Below are positions 35,077-43,178 of a stretch of DNA of 64,000 bases, piece after piece; positions within the stretch are counted from its first letter, which is position 1; every line of letters starts with the position of its first letter. The notes beneath the pieces were generated by a model, which saw nothing but the letters and a program-made list of their open reading frames with translations, was not told the DNA's origin and did no database searches. The position numbers and the translations under genes are program-made. Source of the DNA: Kerstersia gyiorum (lineage in GTDB: Bacteria; Pseudomonadota; Gammaproteobacteria; Burkholderiales; Burkholderiaceae_B); NCBI RefSeq assembly GCF_004216755.1, contig NZ_SGWZ01000004.1, positions 376,017 through 440,016 on the forward strand, in the 5' to 3' direction.

Positions 35077-36384
35077 ATGCAAGAAACACTAGATATTGAA
35101 TCGCTGGACATGGAGGCGCGCGGCGTCGCCCATCGTGAGGGCAAAGTCGTTTTCGTGGAGGGCGCGCTACCTGGCGAGCGCGTCGTGGCGCGGCCACTGA
35201 AAACCAGGCCGTCCTACGAAGTGGCTGAAGTCGAGCGCGTGCTCAGTGCGTCTACGCAGCGTGTGCTGCCCCGGTGCCGGCACTTTGGCGTCTGTGGCGG
35301 CTGTGCCATGCAGCACCTGGAGCCTGCGGCCCAGGTGGCCGTCAAGCAGCGCGTACTCGAGGACGCTTTCGCGCATATCGGCAAGTTGAAGCCGGCCAGC
35401 ATGCTGGCGCCTTTGCAGGGTCCGGCGTGGGGTTACCGCTTCCGGGCGCGCTTGAGCGTGCGGGTGGTGCCCAGCCAGGGCGGGGTGTTGATCGGTTTTC
35501 GCGAGCGTAAGAGCAGCTTTGTGGCCGATATCCGTGAGTGCCATGTTTTGCCTGCGCATGTGTCGCATCTGTTGGAGCCTTTGCATGCGCTGGTGGCTGG
35601 CTTGTCCGCCCCGGACCGCGTACCCCAGATCGAGCTGGCGGTCGGCGACCAGGTGACAGTGCTGGTCCTGCGCCACCTGACCCCTCTCAAGCGCCAGGAC
35701 ATCGAACTGTTGCGCGGGTTCGGCGAACAACATGGCATTTCCTGGTGGCTGCAGCCTGGCGGTCCGGAGACCGCACATCCCCTGGTGCGTGGCGATGACG
35801 CCCGGTTGGCCTATCTCTTGCCGGCCTATGGCCTGCGAATGCCGTATCGCCCCACGGACTTCACCCAGGTCAACCATGCGCTCAACCGGGTGCTTGTCGT
35901 GCGGGCCTTGGCGCTGCTGCAATGCCAGCCCCAGGACAGAGTGGCGGATTTTTTCTGTGGGCTGGGTAATTTCAGTCTGCCGCTGGCAAGCTGTAGCCGC
36001 GAAGTCGTTGGCGTGGAGGGCAGTGCTGCCCTGACAGACCGCGCCCGACTGGCGGCAGCGCAGCATGGCCTGGCTGACAAAGCCCATTTCCAGACACTCA
36101 ACCTGTTCGACATCGACGTGCACTGGTTGCGTTCACTGGGGTATTTCGACCGCATGCTGATAGACCCGCCGCGCGATGGCGCCCAGGCGCTGGCCGAGGC
36201 GCTGACGGCCTTGCTGCCGGCGGAACGGCCCCGTCGCATCGTCTATGTTTCCTGTAACCCGGCCACCCTGGCCAGGGACGTGGCCATCATGACACGCAAG
36301 GGCGGCTATCGCCTGGAGCAGGCAGGCGTCATCAATATGTTTCCTCACACTGCCCATGTGGAGTCCATCGCAGTGCTATCCTGA
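35077..36384 (+). CDS. rlmD: 23S rRNA (uracil-1939-C5)-methyltransferase RlmD
   Basis: A 435-residue RNA methyltransferase with an N-terminal TRAM domain (LDIESLDMEARGVAHREGKVVFVEGALPGE). A 4Fe-4S cluster site follows: C-x5-C-x2-C in CRHFGVCGGC, plus the later Cys in RECHVL. The SAM domain has DFFCGLGNFSLPLA, and the catalytic cysteine lies in VYVSCNPATLARD. The ATG at 35077 is preferred over an in-frame TTG at 35062. It is a single gene between a hairpin and the DUF481 gene. Confidence 0.94.
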   Translation: MQETLDIESLDMEARGVAHREGKVVFVEGALPGERVVARPLKTRPSYEVAEVERVLSASTQRVLPRCRHFGVCGGCAMQHLEPAAQVAVKQRVLEDAFAHIGKLKPASMLAPLQGPAWGYRFRARLSVRVVPSQGGVLIGFRERKSSFVADIRECHVLPAHVSHLLEPLHALVAGLSAPDRVPQIELAVGDQVTVLVLRHLTPLKRQDIELLRGFGEQHGISWWLQPGGPETAHPLVRGDDARLAYLLPAYGLRMPYRPTDFTQVNHALNRVLVVRALALLQCQPQDRVADFFCGLGNFSLPLASCSREVVGVEGSAALTDRARLAAAQHGLADKAHFQTLNLFDIDVHWLRSLGYFDRMLIDPPRDGAQALAEALTALLPAERPRRIVYVSCNPATLARDVAIMTRKGGYRLEQAGVINMFPHTAHVESIAVLS

Positions 36385-36451
36385 TGCCTTTTGATCCTGC
36401 CGCCGGCCGCTGCGGCCGCTTGCAGGGCTTCGTTTCATAAGGAGTCTGCTT

Positions 36452-37498
36452 GTGGATGTCGCCGCTATCGGGGCCAACATTTGTATGCGCGGCAGCGCCG
36501 CATTATTCCTGGGCCTAGCGTGCACCGTGAGCGCCGCCGATACGGTGCTCCTGGATAATGGCGATCGCCTGAGCGGCACGGTGCAATTGCTGGATGCCGG
36601 CACCTTGCTGCTGAAGACCAGCTACGCCGGGGAAATTCGCATCGGCTGGAAGCATGTGGTGCAGATAGAAACCGACGATCCGCTGGTGCTGCGGGCTCCG
36701 GGCCTGCCTGACGGCTACCAGGCTCGTCTGGCGGCCACGCAGGGGCAGGGTGTGGTGCAGGTCGTGCCGGCGCCAGGCGAAGCTGCTGTTGCGCCCTTGG
36801 CCATGGCCCAGGTGGAGCGCCTGGTACGGCCGCATCCTGTGCTGCGGGACTGGGTCTTTCAGGGCAGCCTGGACCTGGCGCTGGATGCCAACCATGCGGC
36901 CAGCAGCAATGAAAATTGGGCGGTCACACTGCAATCGACCTGGCGCCGCTACAACTGGCGCCATGGCCTGAAGGCCGATTACACCCGCAAGTCGCAGGAC
37001 AGCGTGGTGGGTACCCACAACTACATGGCCCTGTATACCCTGGACCGCTTCGTGACGGAGAAGCTCTTTGTCCAGGGCAGGTTGCGCCATCGCCATGATT
37101 TCATCGACGACCCGGCACGCGACCAGAGCATAGCCATCGGTCCCGGCTACCAGTTCTGGGACAATGAGCTGGGCGCTTTGTCGGTGTCGGCGCTGGTCAG
37201 CCATACACGCTATCGCTACCATGACGCGGCGCGCATCCATTTCCAGTCGCTGGGCGTCAGCTGGGACTATTCGCGCTATTTCGGCGGCAAGCAGTGGCAA
37301 TTGTTCTCGCACGGCGAGGTTTACCAGGCCCTGAGCAACGACGCCGAGCAGAACATGGATATGTCGCTGGGCATGCGCTATAGCCTGACGCAATGGCTGT
37401 CGCTGTATGCCAAGGCCAGCTATACCAATGTCACGGCCAAGGGGCAGGACAATAGCAGCGAACGCAAGTATTCCGTGGGGTTGAGCACGCGCTGGTGA
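36452..37498 (+). CDS. DUF481 family outer-membrane protein
   Basis: A 348-residue exported protein. The N-terminus has a signal-like hydrophobic stretch (about 12-28, ending SAAD). A short domain DTVLLDNGDRLSGTVQLLDAGTLLLKTSYAGEIRIGW follows, resembling the small beta repeat at the front of many DUF481 proteins. The rest is a beta-barrel-like series of aromatic strands ending YSVGLSTRW with a terminal Trp. Function unknown. The start is GTG at 36452, supported by AAGGAG seven bases upstream; ATG at 36485 is the alternative. Confidence 0.82.
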   Translation: MDVAAIGANICMRGSAALFLGLACTVSAADTVLLDNGDRLSGTVQLLDAGTLLLKTSYAGEIRIGWKHVVQIETDDPLVLRAPGLPDGYQARLAATQGQGVVQVVPAPGEAAVAPLAMAQVERLVRPHPVLRDWVFQGSLDLALDANHAASSNENWAVTLQSTWRRYNWRHGLKADYTRKSQDSVVGTHNYMALYTLDRFVTEKLFVQGRLRHRHDFIDDPARDQSIAIGPGYQFWDNELGALSVSALVSHTRYRYHDAARIHFQSLGVSWDYSRYFGGKQWQLFSHGEVYQALSNDAEQNMDMSLGMRYSLTQWLSLYAKASYTNVTAKGQDNSSERKYSVGLSTRW

Positions 37499-37576
37499 GC
37501 GGGTTGGCGAAACAGCCCGATCATCCGTCCCGACGATAAGGCCAGCCCGCAAACCAACGCCCAGTCTGCAAACAGA

Positions 37577-37607
37577 AACGCCGGCCATGAAACATCAGGC
37601 CGGCGTT
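37577..37607. terminator. hairpin terminator for argH and DUF481
   Basis: Perfect 10-base arms AACGCCGGCC (37577-37586) and GGCCGGCGTT (37598-37607) between convergent genes. The stem core is the same as in the hairpin at 34849. Confidence 0.65.
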
Positions 37608-37625
37608 GTCGGGAGCGGGGCAAGC

Positions 37626-39050
37626 TCAGGCTGCCCGGCCCAGTTGGTCAATGAGGCGCTGGGCTTCGATGCGCACGCGTTCCGGCGCAGTGCCGCCGAT
37701 ATGCGAGCGGGAAGCCACCGAGCCTTCCAGTGTCAGGACGTGGTGCACGTCTTCCTGGATGTCGGGATGGAAGGCACGCAGTTCTTCCAGGGTCAGGTCC
37801 GACAGGTCGCAGCCGCGCTCTTCGCAGGCACGCACGGCCAACGCCACGGTCTCGTGGGCATCACGGAAGGGCAGGCCGCGCTTGACCAGGTAGTCTGCCA
37901 GGTCGGTGGCAGTGGCATAGCCTTGCAGTGCGGCGGCGCGCATGGCATCGGCCTTGACGCGGATGCCGCCCACCATGTCGACGAAGATGGTCAGCGTGTC
38001 GCGTAGCGTATCCGCCGTGTCGAACAGGCCTTCCTTGTCTTCCTGGTTGTCCTTGTTGTAGGTCAGCGGCTGGCCTTTCATCAGGGTCAGCAGCGCGATC
38101 AGGTTGCCATTGACCCGGCCGGCCTTGCCACGTGCGAGTTCCGGAACGTCCGGGTTTTTCTTCTGCGGCATGATGGAACTGCCGGTGCAGAAGCGGTCAG
38201 CCAGGTCGATGAAGCCCACGCGCGGGCTCATCCACAGCACTAGCTCTTCTGACAGACGCGAGAAGTGCGTCATGATCAGCGAGCCGGCGGCGCAGAACTC
38301 GATGGCGAAATCGCGGTCGGAGACAGCGTCCAGCGAATTGCGGGCGACTTCGTCGAAGCCCAGCGTGCTGGCCACGCGTTCGCGGTCGATGGGGTAGCTG
38401 GTGCCGGCCAGGGCGGCAGCGCCCAGCGGCAGGCGGTTGACGCGGCGGCGGGTGTCGACCAGGCGCTCGGCATCACGACCGAACATCTCGGCATAGGCCA
38501 GCAGGTGGTGGCCGAAAGTGACGGGTTGGGCGACTTGCAGGTGGGTGAAGCCGGGCATGATGGTGCCGGCATGTTCCAGCGCCAGTTGCGCCAGCGCCAG
38601 GCGCAGCTGGCCCAGCAGATCGACCAGGATGTCGATTTCGCCGCGCAGCCAGAGGCGGATGTCGGTGGCGACCTGGTCATTGCGGGAGCGGCCGGTATGC
38701 AGGCGCTTGCCGGCATCGCCGACCAGCTCCACCAGGCGCTTTTCGATATTGAGGTGGACGTCTTCGAGGTCCAGCGACCATTCGAACTTGCCGGCTTCGA
38801 TTTCGGCCAGTACCTGGGCCATGCCGCGCTGGATGTCGGCGTAGTCCTGGGCGCTGATGACGCCGACGGCGGACAGCATTTCGGCATGGGCCAGCGAGCC
38901 CTGGATATCGACATGCGCCAGGCGCTTATCGAAATCGACGGAGGCCGTGTAGCGCTTGACCAGATCGGAAACGGGTTCGGAGAAACGCGCCGACCAGGCC
39001 TTGGCCTTGTTGGCGAATTGATTGTGATGGGATGATGTGGTGTCTGACAT
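37626..39050 (-). CDS. argH: argininosuccinate lyase
   Basis: A 474-residue enzyme of the fumarase/aspartase superfamily that splits argininosuccinate into arginine and fumarate. It carries HTGRSRNDQVATDIRLW and the signature GSSIMPQKKNPDVPELARGKAGR with the catalytic serine loop. The C-terminal RRSH-like segment RSHIGGTAPERV is present. The ATG at 39050 gives the family start. It is divergent from the mechanosensitive channel gene by 64 bases. Confidence 0.96.
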   Translation of the reverse strand: MSDTTSSHHNQFANKAKAWSARFSEPVSDLVKRYTASVDFDKRLAHVDIQGSLAHAEMLSAVGVISAQDYADIQRGMAQVLAEIEAGKFEWSLDLEDVHLNIEKRLVELVGDAGKRLHTGRSRNDQVATDIRLWLRGEIDILVDLLGQLRLALAQLALEHAGTIMPGFTHLQVAQPVTFGHHLLAYAEMFGRDAERLVDTRRRVNRLPLGAAALAGTSYPIDRERVASTLGFDEVARNSLDAVSDRDFAIEFCAAGSLIMTHFSRLSEELVLWMSPRVGFIDLADRFCTGSSIMPQKKNPDVPELARGKAGRVNGNLIALLTLMKGQPLTYNKDNQEDKEGLFDTADTLRDTLTIFVDMVGGIRVKADAMRAAALQGYATATDLADYLVKRGLPFRDAHETVALAVRACEERGCDLSDLTLEELRAFHPDIQEDVHHVLTLEGSVASRSHIGGTAPERVRIEAQRLIDQLGRAA

Positions 39051-39114
39051 GATGGCCGAATTATAAGATGCGCGATAATGCCGCAACCTCAATTGTCCCG
39101 AATAACTGGAAGCA

Positions 39115-40410
39115 ATGGTAGAGCTGGTTCATTTTTATCAATCCTTGCTGGATACCTGGATGCCCAAAAGCGAATGGGCCCAGACCTTGTTCGGCCTGTG
39201 CGTGCTGGTCGTCGTGGCCTTGCTGGCGCAGGTCGTCATTGCGCATGTCGTGCTGAGGATCATCCGCCGCCTTCTGCACGTGAGCGGCAGGGAAAACTGG
39301 GACGAGGCGCTGCGCCGCCGCGGCGCCTACCGCAATCTCTGGCGTTCGGTGCCGCCGCTGGTGGTGTCGGTCAATGCGGATGTGGTGCCACACTTCGAGC
39401 GTATGGCAGGGCCGGTCAGTCGTCTGGCGCTGATTCTGGCGATTGTTTTCTTCTTCCAGGCGCTGCGCAATTTTCTCAGCGCGCTGCAGGATACGTACGC
39501 CGCCACCACACGGGCGCAGACCCGTTCGATCAAGGGCTATATCGAGCTGGGCAAGATCGCCTTGCTGGCCATTTGTTTCGTACTGGTGATATCCATCCTG
39601 GTGAACCGGTCGCCCGTCATCCTGATTTCCGGTCTGGGTGCGCTGTCTGCCGTGCTGCTGTTGGTGTTCAAGGACACCTTGCTGTCCCTGGTGGCAAGTA
39701 CCCAGCTGACCAGCAACGACATGCTGCGCATTGGCGACTGGATCGAAATGCCGCAGGCCGGGGCCGATGGCTTTGTCATCGACATCGCGCTGCATACGGT
39801 CAAGGTGCAGAACTGGGACAAGACTGTCACCACCATTCCGACCTACAAGCTGTTTTCTGAAAGCTACCGCAATTGGCGCCAGATGTTCGAGTCCGGCGGC
39901 CGACGCATCAAGCGTACCTTGCGCATCAACGCCAGCAGTGTGCGCTTCCTGTCCGACGAGGAGCACCATCGCTTCCAGTCCTTCAATCTGCTGAAGGACT
40001 ACCTGAAGGAGAAGGACAAGGAAATCAGCCGCTTCAACGAGCAGCTGGAAGAGGGAAGCGGCAATGCCGTCAACCGGCGCCGCCTGACCAACCTGGGGAC
40101 TTTCCGGGCTTATGCCAAGGCCTACATCCAGGCCAACAAGGAAATCCGCAAGGACATGCTGTTGCTGGTACGCATGATGGAGCCCACGGCGGAAGGCATT
40201 CCGGTCGAGGTGTATTGCTTTACCAACAATACCGCCTGGGTGGAGTACGAGCGTATCCAGGGGGATATTTTCGATCACTTGCTGGCGATCCTCCCGGAAT
40301 TCGACCTGCAGCTTTACCAGGCCCCGTCGGGCGCCGACCTGCTGCAACTGGGGCCGCGCGAGGCTGCCCGTGCGGCGGCCATGGCGGCCGCGAACCGAGG
40401 GACGTCCTGA
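39115..40410 (+). CDS. YbdG-type miniconductance mechanosensitive channel (MscS superfamily)
   Basis: A 431-residue inner-membrane channel with about five TM helices (between residues 20 and 190) before the pore region. The pore-lining helix GLGALSAVLLLVFKDTLLSLVAS and the beta-domain segment RIGDWIEMPQAGADGFVIDIALHTVKVQNWD are characteristic of YbdG rather than MscS. A large cytoplasmic domain follows. It should protect against mild osmotic downshock. GGA lies before the ATG, and an 18-base perfect-stem terminator follows. Confidence 0.92.
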   Translation: MVELVHFYQSLLDTWMPKSEWAQTLFGLCVLVVVALLAQVVIAHVVLRIIRRLLHVSGRENWDEALRRRGAYRNLWRSVPPLVVSVNADVVPHFERMAGPVSRLALILAIVFFFQALRNFLSALQDTYAATTRAQTRSIKGYIELGKIALLAICFVLVISILVNRSPVILISGLGALSAVLLLVFKDTLLSLVASTQLTSNDMLRIGDWIEMPQAGADGFVIDIALHTVKVQNWDKTVTTIPTYKLFSESYRNWRQMFESGGRRIKRTLRINASSVRFLSDEEHHRFQSFNLLKDYLKEKDKEISRFNEQLEEGSGNAVNRRRLTNLGTFRAYAKAYIQANKEIRKDMLLLVRMMEPTAEGIPVEVYCFTNNTAWVEYERIQGDIFDHLLAILPEFDLQLYQAPSGADLLQLGPREAARAAAMAAANRGTS

Positions 40411-40482
40411 GCGTTGGCGAGCCAGGAAATATTTTGAATCATTTGGTTTCAAAATAGTTATAGAAATTCTGCAGGCCCTGAT

Positions 40483-40533
40483 GCCCCGAAGTGGTGCGGT
40501 TTCTGGAAAGACCGCACCACTTCGGGGCTTTTT
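40483..40533 (+). terminator. very strong terminator of the mechanosensitive channel gene
   Basis: Perfect 18-base arms 40483-40500 (GCCCCGAAGTGGTGCGGT) and 40511-40528, then TTTTT. It insulates the downstream operon. Confidence 0.93.
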
Positions 40534-40666
40534 ACTTACATGATTGTTAGTTTATGACCCTAGGGAAAGTCCTGATTTTTCCTGGGTCCGGCGTCAATGC
40601 AGGTGATTTTTGGCCAAGATGCAGGCGAAATGCGGCGCTCCCTCTCGTTTTCATGCACCAAAATGG

Positions 40667-40682
40667 CTGACATGAATGTCAG
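40667..40682. promoter_or_regulatory. operator-like palindrome, copy 1
   Basis: CTGACATGAATGTCAG: a perfect 7-base dyad around a 2-base centre. Its sequence matches copy 2 except in the centre, and it lies exactly 63 bases upstream of it. Confidence 0.75.
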
Positions 40683-40728
40683 TTCTTGGGGTTGGCACTA
40701 GGTTTTCCTGAGGTGGTTTTTCACTGAT

Positions 40729-40746
40729 ACTGACATCAATGTCAGT
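40729..40746. promoter_or_regulatory. operator-like palindrome, copy 2
   Basis: ACTGACATCAATGTCAGT: a perfect 8-base dyad, 18 bases upstream of the cupin ATG and overlapping the probable -10. Occupation here would block transcription. The TetR protein encoded at the end of the operon is the obvious candidate binder. Confidence 0.78.
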
Positions 40747-40763
40747 TTTTATCGGGAAGAACC

Positions 40764-41261
40764 ATGGAAGAGAAATCACGCGGGCGCTATGTCGTCATCG
40801 GTCCGGAAGATGGAAGCAGCTATTGGCAGCCCAAACCGGCTAACGGTTATGTCAGAACCTTGCTCAACAGCGATGCAGCGGGTTCAGCCATGCCATTCTG
40901 TGCCGGCACCCAGACCATAGACCCCGGTTGCTTCGTGCGCGAGCACTGCCACGATGCCCATGAGGAAATCATCTACATCTACGAAGGCGAAGGCGTGGCC
41001 CAGCTGGAGGGCGAGGAAATTGCCCTGGCCCCCGGCGCCTGCCTGTTCCTGGGCAAGAACCGCAAGCATCGGTTCGTCAATACAGGTACCGGCCCGCTGT
41101 CCTTCTTCTGGACCTTGATGCCAGGTGGACTGGATGGATTCTTCCGCCAGATCGGCCGCGAACGCCAGGCGGGGGAGCCGCAGCCCGAGCCATTCGAGCG
41201 GCCCGCCGATATTGCAGCCATCGAAGCCAGCACGGTATTCGGCTGGACCCAGAAAGCCTGA
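40764..41261 (+). CDS. cupin-domain protein
   Basis: A 165-residue single-domain cupin. Metal-binding motif 1 is G-x5-H-x-H-x4-E (in DPGCFVREHCHDAHEEIIYIYEGEG), and motif 2 is in PGACLFLGKNRKHRFVNTG with its His. Such small cupins can be dioxygenases, isomerases, decarboxylases or sugar/ligand-binding proteins, and I cannot assign the reaction. An N-terminal segment SYWQPKPANGYVRTLL and a C-terminal tail FGWTQKA lie outside the barrel. It is the first gene behind the two palindromes and so the most tightly regulated. The GGGAAGAACC before the ATG serves as ribosome site. Confidence 0.87.
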   Translation: MEEKSRGRYVVIGPEDGSSYWQPKPANGYVRTLLNSDAAGSAMPFCAGTQTIDPGCFVREHCHDAHEEIIYIYEGEGVAQLEGEEIALAPGACLFLGKNRKHRFVNTGTGPLSFFWTLMPGGLDGFFRQIGRERQAGEPQPEPFERPADIAAIEASTVFGWTQKA

Positions 41262-41387
41262 GCACGAGCCTGAACGCAAGCCCCGGCCTTCGGGCCGAAG
41301 CCCTTCACCCAGCCGACATCAGCCACGCCTGTAGCGCGGCGGCAGCCTGCCTGTAACGGGCGGATCCGAAAACGAGAGGAATCAAGC

Positions 41388-41702
41388 ATGTTCATCGAAG
41401 AACGAGACTACTGCATCAAGCCCGGCCTGGCCGGCAAGTTCGTGGCGCTGTACGAAGCTCACGGGCTGGCCTTGCAGAAACAGTACCTGGGGCGTTTCCT
41501 GGGGTATTTCATTACCGATATCGGCGAACTCAATCGGGTCGTGGCGCTGTGGGGCTACGACAGCCTGGATGCACGGGATGAGGCGCGCAGCCGCATGATG
41601 GCTGATCCCGCCTGGCAGAGCTATCTGGACAAAGTGCTGCCGCTCATAGATTCGCAACAGACTCGCATCATGAAGCCGGTCTCCTTTTCACCCATCCAGT
41701 AA
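41388..41702 (+). CDS. NIPSNAP family protein
   Basis: A 104-residue dimeric alpha-beta barrel of the NIPSNAP type. It starts with ERDYCIKPGLAGKFVALYEAHGLALQKQYLGRFLGYFITDIGELNRVVALWGYDSL, the usual pattern of this family. The mid-protein W and the DEARSRMMADPAWQSYL helix also fit. Bacterial members often sit in catabolic operons and may be small isomerases or monooxygenase-like proteins; the function here is unknown. GAGAGGA lies just before the ATG. The 126-base gap from the cupin gene holds only a small GC hairpin. Confidence 0.87.
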   Translation: MFIEERDYCIKPGLAGKFVALYEAHGLALQKQYLGRFLGYFITDIGELNRVVALWGYDSLDARDEARSRMMADPAWQSYLDKVLPLIDSQQTRIMKPVSFSPIQ

Positions 41703-41712
41703 AGCAGGCAGC

Positions 41713-42654
41713 ATGAAACAGATAGCGGTAATCGGCAGCGGCATCATCGGCACATCCTGGGCAGTGGTGTTTGCCCGGGCGGGGTGCCAGGTGCGTCTGT
41801 ATGACGGTGAGGCGGCCCAGCGGGAGCGTGCGGCAGCGGGGCTGCAAGAAGCCGTGCAGTCCAGTGCGGCCTTGCTGCGCGAGGGCGACGGCGTGGCGGA
41901 CGTGCTGGCTCGAGTGCGGCAGGAAACCTCGCTGGAAGCAGCGCTGGCCGGGGCGGACTATGTGCAGGAAGCGATATCGGAGCAGTTGCCGGCCAAGCGC
42001 GAACTGTTTGCCGCCATGGATGCGCAACTGCCCGCACATGTCATCCTGGCCAGTTCCAGTTCGACCTATGGCGTTTCGCGTTTTGCCAACGACTTGCCCG
42101 GACGCGCACGCTGCCTGGTGGTCCACCCCATGACGCCTCCGCACCTGATGCCCGTGGTGGAAATCGCTCCGGCACCATGGACCGATGCCGAGGTCACTCG
42201 GCAAGCCTTCGAGTTCATGGGCGAGCTGGGCCAGGTGCCGGTGCGCATCAACAAGGAAATCAGCGGCTTCGTGCTCAACCGTCTGCAGGGCGCGCTGCTG
42301 GCGGAGATGTTCCAGGTGATTGCCGATGGCGTGATCTCGGCCCGCGATGCAGACCTGCTGCTGAGCCAGGGGCTGGGGCTGCGTTGGGCGACCGTCGGTC
42401 CGCTGGAAGGTGTGGACTTGAATGCGCCTGGTGGCATTGCCGATTACCTGGGGCGCTATGGCCATATTTTCAACGGCATGGCTGCCGAGAAAGGTTTGCC
42501 CGCCCCGGTGGATGAGGCGTTGACCGCCAGGCTGGATGCAGAAATGCGCGCGTCGCTGGCGCTGGACGGGCTGGCGCGCAAGAGGAACTGGCGCGACCTT
42601 GCCGTGGTGCAGGTGCGCCAGGCGATGCAGCCCTTGTATGGGGAAAAACCATGA
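41713..42654 (+). CDS. 3-hydroxyacyl-CoA dehydrogenase-family NAD-dependent dehydrogenase (gulonate/carnitine dehydrogenase-like)
   Basis: A 313-residue soluble dehydrogenase. The N-terminal Rossmann fold begins IAVIGSGIIGTSWAVVFARAG with Asp at the end of strand two (LYDG), indicating NAD preference. The catalytic region has the SSSSTYGVSRF serine motif and HPMTPPHLMPVVEI, the latter supplying the catalytic His. The C-terminal domain reads NKEISGFVLNRLQGALLAEMFQVIADG. The size and single C-terminal domain point to the L-gulonate/L-carnitine dehydrogenase side of the family, acting on free hydroxy-acids rather than CoA esters. It overlaps the TRAP small-permease gene by ATGA. Confidence 0.88.
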   Translation: MKQIAVIGSGIIGTSWAVVFARAGCQVRLYDGEAAQRERAAAGLQEAVQSSAALLREGDGVADVLARVRQETSLEAALAGADYVQEAISEQLPAKRELFAAMDAQLPAHVILASSSSTYGVSRFANDLPGRARCLVVHPMTPPHLMPVVEIAPAPWTDAEVTRQAFEFMGELGQVPVRINKEISGFVLNRLQGALLAEMFQVIADGVISARDADLLLSQGLGLRWATVGPLEGVDLNAPGGIADYLGRYGHIFNGMAAEKGLPAPVDEALTARLDAEMRASLALDGLARKRNWRDLAVVQVRQAMQPLYGEKP

Positions 42655-43172
42655 AATGGATACACCGTTTTGACCGCCTGAACCAGGCCATTTGCTGGTT
42701 GCTGGGCACGCTGATGCTGGTGATGGTGCTTTGCACGCTGTGGCAGGTGGTGGTGCGTTTCCTGCTGACCTCGCTGGGCCTGAATATTTCCGCGCCCTGG
42801 ACCGAGGAAGTATCGCGCTACGCCATGATCTGGATCATTTTCCTGGGCGCGGGCGTGGCTTGCCGTCAGGCGCAGCTGATTTCGCTGGAAATCGTCGTGA
42901 TGCGGCTGCCGCCGGCCTGGGGCAGGGGGGTGCGCTACATCGCGCTGCTGGGTTGTCTGGCCTTTTTCTGCCTGATGTTCGTGCTGGGCATGGAATTCAT
43001 GGAATTCGGCGCGATCGAGACCAGTCCGGTGTTGTCCCTGCCCAAAACCTGGATCTACGTGGCGATGCCGGCGGGGTTTGCGCTGATGTTCGCCAATACC
43101 GTGGCCTTGTTGTTGAACTGCTGGCTGGTACAGGGCGATATCCGCCATGCAGGCCAGACCCCGACGGAGTAA
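42651..43172 (+). CDS. TRAP transporter small permease (DctQ type)
   Basis: A 173-residue four-helix membrane protein of the DctQ family. It contains the usual motif PWTEEVSRYAMIWIIFLGAGVACRQAQLI after the second helix and a last helix near 130-155. It pairs with the large permease to form the membrane part of a TRAP transporter. It is coupled to the dehydrogenase gene upstream (ATGA overlap) and lies six bases before dctM. Confidence 0.92.
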   Translation: MKWIHRFDRLNQAICWLLGTLMLVMVLCTLWQVVVRFLLTSLGLNISAPWTEEVSRYAMIWIIFLGAGVACRQAQLISLEIVVMRLPPAWGRGVRYIALLGCLAFFCLMFVLGMEFMEFGAIETSPVLSLPKTWIYVAMPAGFALMFANTVALLLNCWLVQGDIRHAGQTPTE

Positions 43173-43178
43173 GCCATC

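Larger units (their letters stand above)
40411..40763 (+). promoter_or_regulatory. control region of the 40.8-48.6 kb catabolic operon
   Basis: 353 bases. It contains the channel-gene terminator (40483-40533) and two near-identical palindromes (40667-40682 and 40729-40746). A possible -10 GATACT at 40726-40731 is overlapped by the second palindrome; no clear -35 precedes it. AGAAGAACC precedes the first gene. Confidence 0.65.

Noticed and set aside
40693..40708. TGGCAC resembling a sigma-54 -24 element before the cupin operon
   Set aside because: At the correct spacing the -12 position lacks the invariant GC (it reads TC), so it fails the consensus.
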